From: Pseudomonadota bacterium
Lineage (GTDB): Bacteria > Pseudomonadota > Gammaproteobacteria > Burkholderiales > Burkholderiaceae_B
Length of the DNA: 27,629 nucleotides
Assembly: GCA_023422555.1 (NCBI GenBank)
Contig: JAFAGQ010000153.1
Location: 1-27,629 of the forward strand
Direction of reading: 5' to 3'
This document shows positions 1 through 8,640 of this stretch, in pieces. The translations under genes were made by a program, and so were the position numbers. Each line of letters begins with the position of its first letter. The stretch's first letter is position 1. Below the pieces are notes generated by a model. It saw only the letters and a list, made by a program, of their open reading frames with translations. It ran no database searches and was not told where the DNA came from.

Positions 1-75
1 GGCGGCATCATATTCAAGATTTTCGCCACCATTTTCTTCACTGAACGCAGAGAACAATTCATCAAATGTCTTCAT
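1..75 (-). CDS. N-terminal fragment of an unidentified protein
   Basis: A leftward open frame starts at an ATG (complement of 73-75) and runs off the left edge. The 25 visible residues begin MKTFDELFSAFSEENGGEN and are acidic. The start is preceded by an AGGA about 12 bases upstream, so a ribosome site is plausible but not strong. The fragment is too short to assign: its opening resembles the start of some HisE proteins by chance only, and I give no function. It is transcribed in the same direction as the TRAP operon but lies beyond that operon's terminator, so it is probably a separate unit. Confidence 0.5.
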   Translation of the reverse strand, partial: MKTFDELFSAFSEENGGENLEYDAA

Positions 76-444
76 GTACCCCGGCTATCCTAAACAAGCA
101 TTGTGAAATCTGTATGACGTCTGCAATATCAATTACGTTTACTGATCACACAACTTGTGCATTTCGCTACACGTTACACATTAAAAATCATATTGAGACT
201 AGTGAAAACCCTAGCGACCATCAGGAAGGGTCAGGAGAATCTTACAAAATTTGTCTGACTTGACGATATTTCAGTCGTAATAGAGGGGTATGTAATAAAT
301 ATAAAAACGAATTATTACATTCACACACAAAGTAATTTTGTGTGTTTTGGAATTATTTTTTCCGATGATCACGAATTTTGCGATTCATTTGTGACTCGCG
401 GACATATCCGCTCACCGGATTTACAGAACGATAAAGGTGCGCAC
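76..444. other. Gene-free interval with two AT-rich hairpins
   Basis: No credible gene lies here; the short open frames have no ribosome site and look random. The right part is AT-rich and holds two adjacent perfect inverted repeats. The first is ATGTAATAA at 290-298 pairing with TTATTACAT at 312-320. The second is ACACACAAA at 323-331 pairing with TTTGTGTGT at 337-345. The second is followed by a T-rich stretch and could act as a weak rightward terminator. The interval should also contain the promoter of the truncated leftward gene, but I could not pick out convincing -35 and -10 boxes. Confidence 0.5.
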
Positions 445-478
445 CAAAAAAATAAGGGCGTCAATTACGACGCCCCTT
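445..478 (-). terminator. Intrinsic terminator of the TRAP operon
   Basis: The stem is GGGCGTC (456-462) with GACGCCC (469-475) around a six-base loop. On the minus strand it is followed by a run of seven T (complement of the A run near 446-452). It lies just past the dctM stop codon, as expected for the end of the leftward TRAP operon. Confidence 0.85.
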
Positions 479-480
479 GT

Positions 481-1779
481 TTATCTGACATTCTGCGGCA
501 ACCACAGCACCAATTCCGGTAGCCAGTAAATAATCAGCACACCGACAATCATCAGGCAGAACATCGGCAACGATACCCTTGCAATATAAGGCAATTCCTT
601 CTTGGTCATGCCCGACAGGACAAACAGGTTAAAGCCTACGGGTGGGGTGATTTGCGCCATCTCGATGACAAAGATCAGGAAGATGCCAAGCCAGACCAGA
701 TCCAGCCCCGCTGCCTGTACGGTGGGCAGAAGCACGCCAATCGTAAGGACCACCATTGAAATACCGTCAAGAAAGCAGCCCAGGATAATAAAGAAGACCA
801 TGAGTGCAAGAACAAGGCCGAACTGTGACAGTCCCAGCGAAGCGATCCATTCGGCAAGCGAGCGCGGCAGTCCGATATAGCCCATGGCCAGCGTAAGAAA
901 CTGCGCACCGGCAAGAATCAGGGCAATCATGCAGTAAAGGCGCGTTGCCCCCAGCAGTGACTCCTTGAATGTGGTCCAGTTCATGGATCCCTGCAGCAGG
1001 GAAAGAATAAAGGAACCCACCACACCCACGGCTGCCGCTTCGGTTGCCGTTGCAATACCGGTATAGATAGAGCCCAGCACCCCAACGATAAGCAGGACGA
1101 CCGGAATCAGATAGCGCGACTCGGCGATTTTTTGGCTGAAGGTGAGTTTACTTTCTTCTTTGGGGATGGCGCCTGGGTGCAGCAGCGACCAGACGATGAT
1201 GTAGCCCATGAACAGGCCGGCCAGCAGAATCCCCGGAACCACACCTGCAATAAACAGACGCGAGATGGACACATTGGCGGCAACGCCATACACAATCATG
1301 ATGATGGACGGCGGGATCAGCAGTCCAAGCGTGCCCGCACCAGACAAGGTTCCCAGCACCTGATCATCGGGATACCCGCGACGTTTGAGTTCGGGAATGG
1401 TCATTTTCCCGATGGTTGCGCAGGTCGCAGCTGACGAACCAGAGACGGCCGCGAAAATGGCGCAGCCAATAATATTGGTGTGCAGCAATTTACCCGGCAA
1501 ACGATTGAGCCACGGCGCCAGTCCCCGGAACAGATCGGTGGACAGGCGCGAGCGGAACAGGATTTCGCCCATCCACAGAAAGAGTGGCAATGCGGTCAGT
1601 GTCCAGCTGGACGCCGCGCCCCAGATGGTCAGGGACATGGCGTCGCCCGCTGGTCTGGAGGAAAACAGCGCCATGGTGAGCCAGGCACAACCTGACAGTG
1701 TGAGTCCGACCCAGACGCCCGCACCCAGAAAGCCAAAGATGGATATCAGCAGGACAATAATGACAAGTGAATCATTCAT
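481..1779 (-). CDS. dctM: TRAP transporter large permease (DctM type)
   Basis: This is the large membrane subunit of a TRAP transporter, which imports organic acids across the inner membrane using a sodium or proton gradient. The 432-residue length is typical of DctM. The protein is hydrophobic throughout, with roughly 11-13 membrane segments. Family-like glycine- and proline-rich stretches are visible, such as GSSAATCATIGKMTIPELKRR near residue 115, GAGTLGLLIPPS near 147-158 and EMAQITPPVGFNLF near 375-390. A GGAAAG ribosome site precedes the ATG. It is the last gene of the dctP-dctQ-dctM operon, 84 bases after dctQ, and is followed by an intrinsic terminator. The substrate is set by DctP; see that entry for the pyroglutamate inference. 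Confidence 0.93.
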   Translation of the reverse strand: MNDSLVIIVLLISIFGFLGAGVWVGLTLSGCAWLTMALFSSRPAGDAMSLTIWGAASSWTLTALPLFLWMGEILFRSRLSTDLFRGLAPWLNRLPGKLLHTNIIGCAIFAAVSGSSAATCATIGKMTIPELKRRGYPDDQVLGTLSGAGTLGLLIPPSIIMIVYGVAANVSISRLFIAGVVPGILLAGLFMGYIIVWSLLHPGAIPKEESKLTFSQKIAESRYLIPVVLLIVGVLGSIYTGIATATEAAAVGVVGSFILSLLQGSMNWTTFKESLLGATRLYCMIALILAGAQFLTLAMGYIGLPRSLAEWIASLGLSQFGLVLALMVFFIILGCFLDGISMVVLTIGVLLPTVQAAGLDLVWLGIFLIFVIEMAQITPPVGFNLFVLSGMTKKELPYIARVSLPMFCLMIVGVLIIYWLPELVLWLPQNVR

Positions 1780-1863
1780 AATACTTTCCGCGCATGACTG
1801 CGCAAATATGACGTAAGCCAGGCCGGCCGCGTCAACACGGACGGTTCACGGCGACGTCGGGAT

Positions 1864-2373
1864 TCAGGTCTGCATGGAGACAGGTTCTTCCTCTGTACTG
1901 GAGTAACCTTTTCTCAGCGAGCTGACAAATTCATCTGCAATGGCGATGCAGAAAAGCACGCAACCCACTGCCATACCCAGCTGTGGTATCCATAACGGCG
2001 TAGCGTCTTCCCCCGTAGACAGGTCGTTATAGCTGTACGAATCCATCACAAGTTTGATACTGAACCACGCTAGCGCACCCGAGAGAATGATGGCGATGAC
2101 AAGTGTGAATAGATTCAGGTAATGACGACCTGCAGGTTTGAGTGCGGACAGGATCAGGGTGACCCGGATATGCTCATTCTTGCGGAAGGTACTGGCTAGT
2201 GCCAGGAAACCCGCTGCCGCCATGGAATAGCCGGCATAGGCATCCAGACCAGGGAAATTGGTTCCCATCTGCCGGATGATAATGGACCAGAGCACAAACA
2301 CCAGAATGCCAATCATGAACAGGCCGGCAAGCCAGCCTGCTCCTTCATACAAAGCGTCTAGAAACCGTCTCAT
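1864..2373 (-). CDS. dctQ: TRAP transporter small permease (DctQ type)
   Basis: This is the small four-helix membrane subunit of the TRAP transporter, which pairs with DctM and is needed for transport. The 169-residue length and four hydrophobic segments (near 12-34, 46-64, 86-108 and 128-148) fit the DctQ family. The sequence RKNEHIRVTLIL after helix 2 matches the conserved DctQ pattern in which an E-H-I/V motif follows the second helix. Its ATG overlaps the dctP stop codon by four bases (ATGA), which indicates translational coupling. Confidence 0.9.
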   Translation of the reverse strand: MRRFLDALYEGAGWLAGLFMIGILVFVLWSIIIRQMGTNFPGLDAYAGYSMAAAGFLALASTFRKNEHIRVTLILSALKPAGRHYLNLFTLVIAIILSGALAWFSIKLVMDSYSYNDLSTGEDATPLWIPQLGMAVGCVLFCIAIADEFVSSLRKGYSSTEEEPVSMQT

Positions 2374-3344
2374 TTTGACTTGTAGTCTTTCAGCAGTTGC
2401 TCACCATCAGCACCCGCTTTTTTGGTCCAGTCTGCAATCATGCTTTCGCCGATTTTCGTCAGACCAGCCACGAGTTCAGCAGACGGTGTGATAACTTTCG
2501 TGCCGTTCTTTTCAAGCTGCTCGTTATACCATTTGGTTTTTTCCTGAGACAGCGCCCAGCCACTTTTCTCGGCTTCGGCAGCCGCATCCAGCAAGGCCTT
2601 GCGCTCTTTGTCATTGAGCGCGTCAAAGGCACGTTTGTTCACGATCACGGCATTTTTGGGCAGCCAGGCCTGCGTGTCATACAGTTTTTTAAGATACTCA
2701 TAGGTTTTGGTATCGTACCCGGTAGAGCCTGAGGACATATAAGAATCCACCACACCCGTCGCCAGGGCCTGTGACAGCTCGGCCTGCTGAATCGTTACCG
2801 GATGAGCGCCCACTGCCTGAGCGATTTTGGAGGTGACCGGACTGTAGGCGCGCCATTTGAGGCCTTTCATATCCTCGATAGTGTTCAGCGTTTTATTGGT
2901 ATAGATGCCCTGAGGAGGCCAGGCCACGGCGTACAGCAGCTTCATGCCCTGCGAGGCCAGTTTCTTTTCCAGATAAGGCTTCTGGGCCTGATAGAGTTTC
3001 CAGGCCTGCTCATAGCCGGTAGCCAGAAATGGCAGGCCGTCCAGTTCATAGATGGGGTCTTCGTTGGCGAAGTTGCTCAGCAAAATTTCGCCGGCCTGAG
3101 CCTGATTGCCCTGCACTGCCCGCTTGATTTCCGGCGCCTTGAACAGCGACGCATTGGAATGAATGGTGATCTTGAATTCGCCATTTGTCGCGTCTGACAC
3201 GGCTTTGGCAAATTTATTATCGATTTCCGTGTGGAAATTGGAGTCCGGGTAGGCGGTGGGCAGATCCCATTGCGTGGCGGCGAAGGCGTTCACGCCAAAA
3301 AGCGCAGAAGCAAGTGCGGTCAGGGCCAGGGCTTTATTATTCAT
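2370..3344 (-). CDS. dctP: TRAP transporter periplasmic receptor (DctP type), candidate pyroglutamate binder
   Basis: This periplasmic binding protein captures the substrate and delivers it to DctQM. A signal peptide covers residues 1-22 (MNNKALALTALASALFG, cleavage after AFA). The mature protein has the DctP layout, including KGLKWRAYSPVTSKIA at 161-176. Its Arg165 corresponds to the family arginine that binds the substrate carboxylate. The 324-residue length is normal. An AAGGA ribosome site precedes the ATG. The gene is divergent from a 5-oxoprolinase-type gene. Two Bordetella pertussis DctP proteins (DctP6 and DctP7) are known to bind pyroglutamate, so pyroglutamate is the favoured substrate here. 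That is inference from context and family, not proven by the sequence. Confidence 0.9.
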   Translation of the reverse strand: MNNKALALTALASALFGVNAFAATQWDLPTAYPDSNFHTEIDNKFAKAVSDATNGEFKITIHSNASLFKAPEIKRAVQGNQAQAGEILLSNFANEDPIYELDGLPFLATGYEQAWKLYQAQKPYLEKKLASQGMKLLYAVAWPPQGIYTNKTLNTIEDMKGLKWRAYSPVTSKIAQAVGAHPVTIQQAELSQALATGVVDSYMSSGSTGYDTKTYEYLKKLYDTQAWLPKNAVIVNKRAFDALNDKERKALLDAAAEAEKSGWALSQEKTKWYNEQLEKNGTKVITPSAELVAGLTKIGESMIADWTKKAGADGEQLLKDYKSK

Positions 3345-3885
3345 GGAGTGTCCTTACAAATAAGAAATAAGGTTACTGGGTTGCCGGCTACCTCTATCCC
3401 CAGGGCAACCAGCGACCGGTAATAATGATGGATGTCAGCCCGAAGGCTGTCGTATTTCAGAGAATATAAGATTTTGGGACTGAAGGCACGGGAAGAATTT
3501 CGCAGAAAGGGAAAACACTGATAAGCGGTGCACCGGAACGGGGCGGCGGCCAAAAGAATCGAAGAGCAAATAAGAAGCGCAGGAGAAGGAGCGCGACGGA
3601 GAATGGACTGTTGGCGATCAAGAAGTAGAATCGACAGTTAAGAGGGGTAAGCGCAGATGCACGGACTGGGGTAGGGCCAAGGCGATCAATGCGAAGAATG
3701 TTGAACTGAACAATGCAATCTGGCACGACTTGTGCTGATCACTTGCTGATACACTTATATCACTTATATTGCGCCCGCAATAATCACAGACGAAGTATGT
3801 CATGTGCAATCACAAAGACTGATCGGAGAAAACCGACAGGGGTCGCACATGGATTTTAATCAGACAGAGACAGGAATTACATAGC
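3345..3885. other. Divergent promoter region between the TRAP operon and the oxoprolinase gene
   Basis: This 541-base gap has no convincing gene. An imperfect inverted repeat in the TRAP leader (GGTTGCC at 3379-3385, GGCAACC at 3404-3410) could form a 5' leader stem. From about 3480 to 3700 the plus strand is strikingly purine-rich, with no start or ribosome site that would suggest a protein. The rightward promoter candidate lies near 3743-3770. No regulator gene is adjacent, so control of the divergent pair is unknown. Confidence 0.5.
3743..3770 (+). promoter_or_regulatory. Candidate sigma70 promoter for the oxoprolinase gene, with a 9-bp tandem repeat
   Basis: TTGCTG (3743-3748), a 16-base spacer and TATATT (3765-3770) resemble a sigma70 promoter. 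The nine-base word CACTTATAT is repeated back to back at 3752-3760 and 3761-3769, within the spacer and -10 region, and could be a regulator site. The predicted leader is about 110 bases long. Confidence 0.4.
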
Positions 3886-6800
3886 ATGAGCAAGTGGCAG
3901 TTCTGGGTAGACCGTGGAGGTACCTTTACCGATATCGTTGCAATCACACCGCAAAAAAAACTGTTGACCAGAAAACTGCTTTCGGAGAATCCCGAGCATT
4001 ACGAAGACGCTGCCATCGAGGGCATCAGGAATCTGCTGAACGTTCCCGAGCCTGAACCCATCCCTGTTGAAAAGATCGAATGCGTCAAAATGGGGACCAC
4101 TGTCGCCACTAATGCACTATTGGAGCGCAAAGGAGAACGTGTTGTTTTTCTGACTACACAAGGATTTGCCGACGCCCTGCGTATCGCCTACCAGAACCGT
4201 CCGCGCCTGTTCGATCGTCATATTGTTCTGCCCGAGATGCTGTATGAAGAGGTGATCGAAACCAGTGAGCGAATGGACGCTGCGGGTGAGGTCGTCGCCG
4301 ATATAGACGACAGCGCGCTCAGAACGCAATTGCAGACGGCCTACGATCAGGGCTTTCGCAGTATTGCGATTGTGTTCATGCATGCCTGGCGCAACCCCGC
4401 CCATGAAAAACGGGCCGCGGCGCTGGCGCAGGAAGTCGGCTTCACGCAGATTTCTGCGTCACATGATGTGAACCCGCTGATCAAATTCGTTTCGCGTGGC
4501 GACACGACGGTCGTTGACGCGTATCTGTCTCCTATCCTGCGTCGCTACGTGGATCGGGTCGCCTCCCAGCTGCCGGGCGTCAATCTCATGTTTATGCAGT
4601 CTTCCGGCGGCCTGTCTGATGCGCATCGCTTCCGCGGTAAGGATGCCATTCTTTCCGGGCCGGCCGGCGGCATTGTGGGTATGGCGCGCAGCAGCGAGCA
4701 GGCTGGATATAACAAGATTATCGGCTTTGACATGGGCGGTACGTCAACCGATGTTTCGCATTTTTCCGGGGTTTACGAACGTGATTATGAGACGTCCGTT
4801 GCCGGCGTGCGCATGCGCACACCCATGATGCGCATTCATACCGTCGCGGCTGGTGGCGGGTCCATTCTGCATTTTGATGGCGCCCGATTGCGTGTCGGAC
4901 CCGACTCCGCTGGCGCCAGCCCCGGCCCGGCGTCGTATCGCAAGAATGGACCGCTAACAATTACTGACTGCAATGTCATGCTCGGCAAGATCCAGCCGGA
5001 TTACTTCCCAGCCGTTTTCGGTCCTCAGGGCGATCAGACGCTGGATGCCGAAATCGTCAGGGAGAAATTCCAGGCGCTGAGCCAGGAAGTGGAAAACGCC
5101 ACCGGTAAACCGGTCAAACCTGAAGAGCTGGCTGCCGGTTTTCTGGCCATTGGCGTGCAGAATATGGCCGAAGCGATCAAGCGTATTTCTGTTCAGCAAG
5201 GCCATGATGTCACGCGCTATACCCTCACGACATTTGGAGGCGCGGGCGGTCAGCACGCCTGCCTGGTTGCCGATGCCCTGGGCATGACAACTGTATTTGC
5301 CCATCCTCTGGGTGGCGTTTTGTCTGCTTATGGCATGGGATTGGCCGATCAGGTCGCCATTCGCCAGCAGACAGTGGAAAAGCCGCTGCATCAGGACCTG
5401 ATGGGCGAACTTGAACAGTTGAGCGAGGAACTGGGCGAACAGGCCAGCGCCGAACTGGCGACACGCCTGACCACCAATATGCAAATTGGACGCAATACGC
5501 GGGTGCAACTCAAATACCAGGGCACTGACAGTGCACTGGAAGTGGACTTTGCCAGTGCGGATGAGATGCAGGCTGCCTTTGATGAACAGTACCGACAGCG
5601 CTATTCCTTCCTGATTCAGGATCGGCCGCTGGTGGTGGAATCGTTGCTGGTAGAAGCGGTGATCGCGGGTTCAAAAATCGACGAAGAAACCATATCCAGA
5701 CAAAATCAATCGCCACCCTCGGCAGATGGCACTCGTGATATGTACAGTAATGGCAAGTGGCATAAGGCGCCCGTCTATCGACGCGAAGCGCTGCAGGCCG
5801 GCGATGTGGTGACAGGCCCTGCCATTATTTCAGAGCCAAACCAGACGACGATTGTGGAAGATGGCTGGGCTGTCACGCTCAATGCCCGCAACCATCTGAT
5901 CCTGACACGCGAAGTACCGCTACGCAATACGCTGGCTGCGTCCACAGAAGCAGATCCGGTGATGCTGGAAGTGTTCAACAATCTGTTCATGTCCATTGCC
6001 GATCAGATGGGTCTGAGCCTGCAGAATACGGCCTACTCCGTGAACATCAAGGAGCGTCTGGACTTTTCCTGCGCGATTTTTGATGCCGATGGCAATCTGA
6101 TTGCCAATGCGCCGCATATGCCGGTCCATCTGGGCTCCATGAGCGAATCCATCAAAACGGTGATGCGCGAGAATGCCGGCAACATGCATCCGGGTGATGC
6201 CTATGTGGTGAATGATCCTTACCACGGTGGTACTCACCTGCCCGATATTACGGTTATCACACCTGTGTTTGATCGCGATGGCAGACAGATCATTTTCTAT
6301 GTTGGCTCTCGTGGTCATCATGCCGATGTTGGGGGCCTGACTCCGGGCTCCATGCCGCCGGATTCGACCACTATCGACCAGGAAGGTGTTCTGTTCACCA
6401 ACTTCCAGCTGGTGCGCAACGGCCAGTTCCGCGAGCAGGAGGCGCGCGCCATTCTGACATCCGGCAAATACCCAGCCCGCAATCCGGACCAGAATCTGGC
6501 CGACCTGCAGGCGCAGATCGCTGCGAACCAGAAAGGTGTCCGCGAACTGCATGCCATGTGTGATAACTTTGGGCTGGAAGTGGTGCAGGCATATATGCAG
6601 CACGTGCAGGACAATGCTGAAGCATCGGTGCGACGCGTCATTCCGCTGCTCAAGGATGGCAACTACACCTATGATCTGGACAATGGCGCGAGCATCAAGG
6701 TCGCGATCAGGATTCATGATGACCGGCAATCAGTCACCGTTGATTTCACGGGGTCTTCACCGCAGCTGAGCAATAATTTCAACGCACCGGCTTCCATTGC

Positions 6801-7506
6801 CGTGGCAGCCGTGCTATACGTATTCCGTACACTGGTCAATGACGAGATCCCGCTGAATGCGGGTTGTCTGAAGCCGATCAATATTGTGATACCGCAGGCC
6901 TCCATGCTCAATCCTGAGCCGCCTGCGTCAGTGGTTGCAGGGAATGTGGAAACGTCCATGTGTATTGTGAATGCGCTGTATGGTGCGCTGGGCGTGCTGG
7001 CTGCCAGCCAGGGCACCATGAACAATTTCACGTTCGGCAATGCGAGATATCAGTATTACGAAACGGTATCGGGCGGCACAGGAGCGGGTCCGGTGCGTCT
7101 GGATTCGGACGAAGAAGGTTTTGATGGAACCTCACTGGTTCAGGCTCATATGACCAATTCGCGGCTGACTGACCCCGAGGTGCTGGAATTGCGCTTCCCG
7201 GTTCGCCTGGAATCCTATGCGGTTCGACCTGATTCCGGTGGACGTGGCAAATGGCATGGCGGTCACGGAGGCGTCAGGCGTATGCGGTTCCTGGAGCCCA
7301 TGACGGCTGCCATACTGTCGAATAATCGCAAGTATGCGCCTTTTGGTCTGAAGGGTGGAGAACCCGGAAAAACCGGCAGAAACTATATTGAACGCAGCGA
7401 TGGTTCCATTACGGAACTGGGACCACAGGACAGTGCCGAGCTGCGTGCAGGTGATGTGTTTGTGATAGAAACACCGGGCGGAGGCGGTTACGGCAAGGCA
7501 GAGTAA
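3886..7506 (+). CDS. Fused HyuA-HyuB protein, 5-oxoprolinase (ATP-hydrolysing) type
   Basis: This 1206-residue cytoplasmic enzyme joins the HyuA and HyuB halves of the hydantoinase/oxoprolinase family. 5-Oxoprolinase opens pyroglutamate to glutamate with ATP; relatives open N-methylhydantoin or carboxylate acetone. The HyuA half (about 1-670) carries the actin-like phosphate loops DRGGTFTD (9-16), SGPAGG (near 258) and GFDMGGTSTDVS (near 280). The HyuB half (about 690-1206) carries NDPYHGGTHLPDI (near 777), GHHADVGG (near 810) and a C-terminal TPGGGGYG. DRGGTFTD followed by KLLSENPEHYEDAAIEGIR is the form seen in eukaryotic-type 5-oxoprolinase rather than in N-methylhydantoinase, and the fusion and length also match. 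An AGGA lies 10 bases before the ATG. It is divergent from the TRAP operon and 54 bases upstream of a Bug receptor. Confidence 0.85.
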   Translation: MSKWQFWVDRGGTFTDIVAITPQKKLLTRKLLSENPEHYEDAAIEGIRNLLNVPEPEPIPVEKIECVKMGTTVATNALLERKGERVVFLTTQGFADALRIAYQNRPRLFDRHIVLPEMLYEEVIETSERMDAAGEVVADIDDSALRTQLQTAYDQGFRSIAIVFMHAWRNPAHEKRAAALAQEVGFTQISASHDVNPLIKFVSRGDTTVVDAYLSPILRRYVDRVASQLPGVNLMFMQSSGGLSDAHRFRGKDAILSGPAGGIVGMARSSEQAGYNKIIGFDMGGTSTDVSHFSGVYERDYETSVAGVRMRTPMMRIHTVAAGGGSILHFDGARLRVGPDSAGASPGPASYRKNGPLTITDCNVMLGKIQPDYFPAVFGPQGDQTLDAEIVREKFQALSQEVENATGKPVKPEELAAGFLAIGVQNMAEAIKRISVQQGHDVTRYTLTTFGGAGGQHACLVADALGMTTVFAHPLGGVLSAYGMGLADQVAIRQQTVEKPLHQDLMGELEQLSEELGEQASAELATRLTTNMQIGRNTRVQLKYQGTDSALEVDFASADEMQAAFDEQYRQRYSFLIQDRPLVVESLLVEAVIAGSKIDEETISRQNQSPPSADGTRDMYSNGKWHKAPVYRREALQAGDVVTGPAIISEPNQTTIVEDGWAVTLNARNHLILTREVPLRNTLAASTEADPVMLEVFNNLFMSIADQMGLSLQNTAYSVNIKERLDFSCAIFDADGNLIANAPHMPVHLGSMSESIKTVMRENAGNMHPGDAYVVNDPYHGGTHLPDITVITPVFDRDGRQIIFYVGSRGHHADVGGLTPGSMPPDSTTIDQEGVLFTNFQLVRNGQFREQEARAILTSGKYPARNPDQNLADLQAQIAANQKGVRELHAMCDNFGLEVVQAYMQHVQDNAEASVRRVIPLLKDGNYTYDLDNGASIKVAIRIHDDRQSVTVDFTGSSPQLSNNFNAPASIAVAAVLYVFRTLVNDEIPLNAGCLKPINIVIPQASMLNPEPPASVVAGNVETSMCIVNALYGALGVLAASQGTMNNFTFGNARYQYYETVSGGTGAGPVRLDSDEEGFDGTSLVQAHMTNSRLTDPEVLELRFPVRLESYAVRPDSGGRGKWHGGHGGVRRMRFLEPMTAAILSNNRKYAPFGLKGGEPGKTGRNYIERSDGSITELGPQDSAELRAGDVFVIETPGGGGYGKAE

Positions 7507-7560
7507 ATCCAATAAACCTGAGACATAGCGGTATCTACACCCAACAATAAGGAGAGAGGC

Positions 7561-8553
7561 ATGACCCTGATATCGAAGTTGACGCAGATCACAGTTGCAT
7601 TATCCACCTTTGCCATTTGTGCCGCGTCGCAGATTGCGCATGCCGCAGGGTATCCTGAACGACCCGTTACGCTGATTATTCCCTTCCCGCCAGCGGGTAC
7701 AACGGATATTATCGCGCGCCATGTCGCGCAGGCGCTGGAAAAGGAACTGGGTCAGACAGTGGTGGCAGAAAACCGCGCGGGCGCGGGTGGCAACGTAGGC
7801 ATGGGTGCGCTGTCACGGGCAAAGCCCGATGGCTATACCATTGGGCTGGGAACCGTGGGCACACAGACCATCAATCAGTTTCTTTACAAGGACATGCCTT
7901 TTAATCCCGAAAAGGATTTTGCACCCATCGCGCTGGCTGGCACAACGCCAAACGTGATCGCGGTAAATGCCAAGTCTGATGTCAAGACATTGAAGGATCT
8001 GATTGCCCGGGCAAAAGCGGCCGGGGACAAGCCGCTGACCTATGCCTCACCGGGTGTCGGTTCCTCTGTACATCTGACGGGTGCTTATCTGGAGGATGCC
8101 GCGGGCATCAAAATGCTTCATGTGCCATTCAAGGGCGTCTCTGGCTCCATGCCGGCACTCATCGGCGGACAGGTCGACATTCTGATGGATAACCTTCCAA
8201 GCACATTATCACAAGTGAAAGACGGCTCAAAAGTTCGAGCCATTGCGGTGACCGGCTCCAAACGCGATCCTTCGCTGCCTGACGTGCCCACTGTGGCCGA
8301 GTCAGGCCTGCCGGACTTTGATGTGAATGCCTGGTTTGCTTTGTACGCGCCTGCCGGCACGCCACCTGAAGCCATGCAAAAACTGACAGATGCTGCAAAA
8401 AAAGTGCTGGGTTCCGCTGCGTTTAAAGAGAAGCTTCAGCAGACCAGCGCACAGCCCGGCACGCTTTTCGGCAATGATCTGGTTGCTTTCGAGAAAACGG
8501 AACGTGAGCGCTGGAGCAAACTGATCAAGGACAAGAATATTCAGGGGAAATAA
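7561..8553 (+). CDS. Bug-family (TctC-like) periplasmic substrate-binding protein
   Basis: This is a periplasmic receptor of the tripartite tricarboxylate transporter family, which is greatly expanded in Bordetella-like bacteria. Residues 1-29 form a signal peptide (cleavage after AHAA). The mature N-terminus YPERPVTLIIPFPPAGTTD and the following ENRAGAGGNVG are family signatures. LTYASPGVGSS and HVPFKG further along form the ligand-binding loops. The 330-residue length is typical. An AAGGAGAG ribosome site precedes the ATG. It follows the oxoprolinase gene by 54 bases and probably shares its transcript. No TctA/TctB gene is adjacent, which is common for Bug receptors; the tctBA pair at 21.4-23.4 kb has no receptor of its own. 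The ligand is unknown; a pyroglutamate-like or dicarboxylic acid is plausible. Confidence 0.9.
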   Translation: MTLISKLTQITVALSTFAICAASQIAHAAGYPERPVTLIIPFPPAGTTDIIARHVAQALEKELGQTVVAENRAGAGGNVGMGALSRAKPDGYTIGLGTVGTQTINQFLYKDMPFNPEKDFAPIALAGTTPNVIAVNAKSDVKTLKDLIARAKAAGDKPLTYASPGVGSSVHLTGAYLEDAAGIKMLHVPFKGVSGSMPALIGGQVDILMDNLPSTLSQVKDGSKVRAIAVTGSKRDPSLPDVPTVAESGLPDFDVNAWFALYAPAGTPPEAMQKLTDAAKKVLGSAAFKEKLQQTSAQPGTLFGNDLVAFEKTERERWSKLIKDKNIQGK

Positions 8554-8585
8554 CACCTGATCGGGACCAGTCGATGGCATTGTTT

Positions 8586-8638
8586 TAGTCATTACAGTCG
8601 GCATAGTCATTGCGATTGCCATAGTCATTCGGTTGGCA
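8586..8638. repeat. Short tandem repeat, about three 18-bp units
   Basis: Units start at 8586, 8604 and 8622. Each begins TAGTCATT and ends with GGCA or GCCA; the third is 17 bases. A decayed fourth copy (TAGGCATCAC) runs into the hairpin that follows. Confidence 0.65.
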
Positions 8639-8640
8639 TA

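Noticed and set aside
1..75. Assignment of the truncated leftward gene to HisE
   Set aside because: Only the first few residues resemble some HisE N-termini and the following acidic residues do not, so no name is justified.
3457..3809. Leftward open frames of 63-89 codons in the divergent promoter
   Set aside because: They arise from the purine-rich tract, have no ribosome site, overlap each other, and read as low-complexity Leu/Phe/Ser/Pro sequence.
5920..6729. Leftward 269-codon open frame inside the oxoprolinase gene
   Set aside because: It lies wholly within a gene with conserved HyuB motifs and shows no ribosome site or domain, so it is a shadow.
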